A stretch of 64,000 bases of DNA from Eledone cirrhosa (taxonomy: Eukaryota; Mollusca; Cephalopoda; Octopoda; Eledonidae), in the NCBI GenBank assembly GCA_964016885.1, contig OZ024743.1, positions 177,043,074 to 177,107,073 of the forward strand. Reading direction: 5' to 3'. Within the stretch, counting starts at the first letter, position 1. Every line of letters starts with the position of its first letter. Positions 61,691-64,000 of the stretch are shown in pieces. The translations under genes were made by a program, and so were the position numbers. The notes beneath the pieces are model-generated. The model ran no database searches and was not told the origin of the DNA. It saw only the letters and a list, made by a program, of their open reading frames with translations.

Positions 61691-61750
61691 CAGAAACGTA
61701 ATAATGTACTTTCTGTAATTCTCGATAAAGCATTAATTTGTCATATTGTT

Positions 61751-62023
61751 TAGATTGTCAGAAAGTGTTTTAATAAAACGTGTAATGGAAAGAATCGCTG
61801 GACAGATTTTACGGGCAAAACCCAAGGGTAGACTCCGAGAAAAATGGCTGGATAACATCCATGAGCTCGGCTAGTCTCACTTGAGGATTCAGTTGGAGGC
61901 GGTTGCTTCTGACAGGACCAGCTGGAAGGAGTGCTTGAGGACTCTGCTCCAACGACCCCCCTCATGAATAAGTGGGCGAAGAAAAAGATTGCCAGAAAAT
62001 GTTTTAATAAAACGTGTAATGAA
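61751..62023 (+). mobile_element. Inserted LINE C-terminal fragment flanked by a 33-bp direct repeat
   Basis: 61788-61969 encodes ERIAGQILRAKPKGRL, KWLDNIHELG, a TAG, then LRIQLEAVASDRTSWKECLR and TLLQRPPS before TGA, matching the end of a LINE reverse transcriptase protein. The 33-bp flanks (from about 61755 and from about 61991, ending TTTTAATAAAACGTGTAATG) differ by two bases, as expected for a target-site duplication. Confidence 0.65.
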
Positions 62024-62104
62024 AATAACTCTATAATTATAAATAAGAGTTACTTCCCTTGCAAATTTTCTTTTGCGGTATGTGGCTATATTATATTTAA
62101 GCTG

Positions 62105-62272
62105 CACCATTCTTTGCAGCTTAGAGTTACGGTCCTTTACGGTCTGAGTTCAAATTCCGCCGAGGTTAACTTTGCCTTTCATCCTTTCGGGGTCGATAAA
62201 ATAAAGTACCAGTATTGCACTGGAATAATTTCTGGCCTTGTGCCAAAAGTAGAAACAATTATATTTAAGCTG
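62105..62272 (+). mobile_element. tRNA-derived cephalopod SINE, head worn
   Basis: B-box GAGTTCAAATTCCGCC, core GATAAAATAAAGTACCAGTA, tail GCCTTGTGCCAAAAGTAGAA. A flanking TATATTTAAGCTGCACC occurs before (62091) and TATATTTAAGCTGCACA after (62262), a likely target-site duplication of about 16 bp. Confidence 0.85.
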
Positions 62273-63310
62273 CACACATACGCACATGCTCGTGTATACA
62301 CACACATGCATACATACACACATACATACACACACATATACACACACATACATATATACACGCACACTACACTCCTCACCAATAAAGAGAGCAAAATAAA
62401 ATGCAAATGATGTTTGGCGACAGTACAAAGAGAACTCTTCAATTCAACTTCATTACCTTCAAACAAGAATAGAGAGCTGTCAGCGAGAAACCCCGAAATC
62501 AGAAGAGCGTGACTAAAAGGAAAATTATTAATAAAATATTCAGCCGAAACCAAACTTCAATTTATAGAAGTATGAGACGCAAATCACTAAATATCCCAAA
62601 AAGGCATAGACTCCTTCTGGAGGAAAATATGGGTGTAGAAATGAAGTACAACTAAGTCGAAGTCTTGTTTAAAGATATCCGAACGAAATATTGCCCATGA
62701 GCTAATGACGATTCTACAGATACGGCTGGTTCAGCGAGTATCTCATGCCGTCCTCCGAGGCTATGCATTCTTCATCCTATCGGCCGGGACCCAAAGGCGG
62801 AGGGCAAATTAGTTGGTGATGGAGGATACTGGTTCGGAAGTCACTTCCACATATTTATTCAATTAGTTCTACTTGAAAGTACCATGTGAAATAAGTACTG
62901 TAGCCTGAGTCTTTCTTAACTAGCTAACTCTATACCATTTCTCCCCAGGCTTATCTATAACCTTTTTACCTAGGTCCACCCTGGCCATATATTTAGATTT
63001 GTAGCTGTGATAATTGGGGCTCTGGTATATGTTAGTAACTGCCTCAGTGCAAACATCGAGAAGCTGGGCTTCACAGAACCAGAAAAGCACGGCTAGTTAG
63101 GAAGTTGCAAGAACATTCCATTAATGGAACAGTAAAAATATGTAAAACATTTCAGAAACTCAGCATGTAATGACTAATATATATATAGAAACATAAACAT
63201 GCATGTATACACATATAACTCAAAATATATTGATCGACACATGCAATATATTCTATACCTATACAAAGGTACACACAAGCGCATACAGAAATACATACAT
63301 ATTTACCGAG
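62273..63310. other. CA repeats and unique sequence; one candidate exon
   Basis: CA/CATA repeats at 62275-62365 and CATA-like words at 63180-63300. On the minus strand 62512-62457 is a 56-bp segment between TTTTCCTTTTAG and GTAATG, exon-like but without family support. Nothing else recognised. Confidence 0.4.
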
Positions 63311-64000
63311 ATCTAAAGCAAAGTGGATTGATTTTTGGTAGAATTCTGTTGAGAAGCATTCGATTTGCCAATTTGGTTGGAGGACAAAGCTATTCCCCTG
63401 TAGTTGTCTGTATAGCCGAGATCACCAGACTTTGGTAGTGGCATGATATCGCTTTCTGACCATTGGTCAGGCTTCTCGCCGACAATCAGCTTGTTGACAT
63501 AGCCGAGCATGATGTCATCCAGGTTGCAATGCTTGAGAACTTCCGGGCCGATGCCATCATATCCAAAGGCTTTCCCCTCCTTCAGAAACATCTTAGCTAT
63601 TGAGTGTGAAGAGTGTGTCTGAGATTCCCAGATTTTTCAGCACTGATGCAATTTCGCCGTTCTCACCCACAACCTTAGGCTCTTTTCCAAGTAATTCCTT
63701 GAAGTGTGAGTACCACTTCTTGATACGATCTTCCTTAGAGTTTGCTTTTATTATTGCTTGTTTGCTGATACGTAAGTCCAAAGCTTTCCTAGCTTTTTCT
63801 GAAATGAAGTATTGGCAATGAAAAGTCCTTCTTTGTCTGCGAAATCGCTCACTAGTTTCCCATTTCTGTTGCTTGATTCATGAAATGTATATTTACCAAC
63901 GTCTCTCCCAAGATGTGCCTTGCAGTCCCCATCACAACCAACATATTCTGTTTCGGGACCTCCTTTGCTGTGGCTGCTAACTGATTGTAGTGTTCCTCAG
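63310..64000 (-). pseudogene. RTE/BovB-like LINE fragment, continues past the right edge
   Basis: On the minus strand from 64000: HYNQLAATAKEVPKQNMLVV, DVGKYTFHESSNRNGKLVSD and GLFIANTSFQKKLGKLWTYV (endonuclease). The sequence then jumps at about 63770 into the linker KEDRIKKWYSHFKELLGKEP, and then AFGYDGIGPEVLKHC, PLPKSGDLGYTDNYRGIALS (RT start) and, after a shift, KLANRMLLNRILPK. The end of the endonuclease and part of the linker are deleted. It is truncated at 3' by a microsatellite near 63305. Confidence 0.8.

Overview
This 64-kb window is animal nuclear DNA, most likely from a coleoid cephalopod and probably an octopus. That inference rests on long TA/CA/GATA microsatellites, dense tRNA-derived SINEs of the kind known from squid and octopus, RTE-type LINEs ending in (GAT)n, Penelope-like elements with hammerhead ribozymes, and very long repeat-filled introns. 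No bacterial-type genes, operons or CRISPR arrays are present.

Host gene: one host gene is visible, hidden in short minus-strand exons. Seven exons run from an ATG at 55956 down to 30729. All splice sites obey AG/GT and all phases agree, and together they encode 259 codons. The product is acidic at its N-terminus and then a long coiled coil resembling coiled-coil domain-containing protein 138 (CCDC138). The gene continues past 30729 to the left, and its 5' untranslated exon(s) lie to the right. The 11.9-kb intron between exons 6 and 7 holds three Tx1-like LINEs inserted in the same orientation in one (GATA)n tract.

Layout from left to right. 1-9.8 kb: microsatellites, a decayed Jockey/CR1-like LINE (2987-4031) and a nearly intact RTE-type LINE (4059-about 7840, minus) broken by a single TGA. 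9.8-14.7 kb: RTE 3' ends, a Penelope-like element with reverse transcriptase and GIY-YIG parts (11332-13600, minus), and the C-terminal part of another LINE (13747-14585). 15-18.2 kb: a cluster of Penelope-type terminal repeats, including a 1.2-kb palindrome, carrying at least four hammerhead ribozyme motifs. 19.5-24.05 kb: a 591-bp satellite that inverts orientation at 21387/21388. 24.1-30 kb: RTE fragments, an LTR-like promoter region, SINEs, more hammerheads and a second young RTE copy (28366-30016, plus). 30.7-56 kb: the CCDC138-like gene with LINE- and SINE-filled introns. 56.2-64 kb: an old RTE copy, a tandem SINE cluster, inverted-repeat elements and an RTE/BovB-like LINE that runs off the right edge.

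How the parts relate: the RTE LINEs appear to be the autonomous partners of one SINE family, whose 3' half is copied from the RTE 3' end. The Tx1-like LINEs appear to target GATA microsatellites. The Penelope-derived terminal repeats carry self-cleaving ribozyme folds that look intact in several copies. These are readings by eye; no alignment, folding or database search was run.
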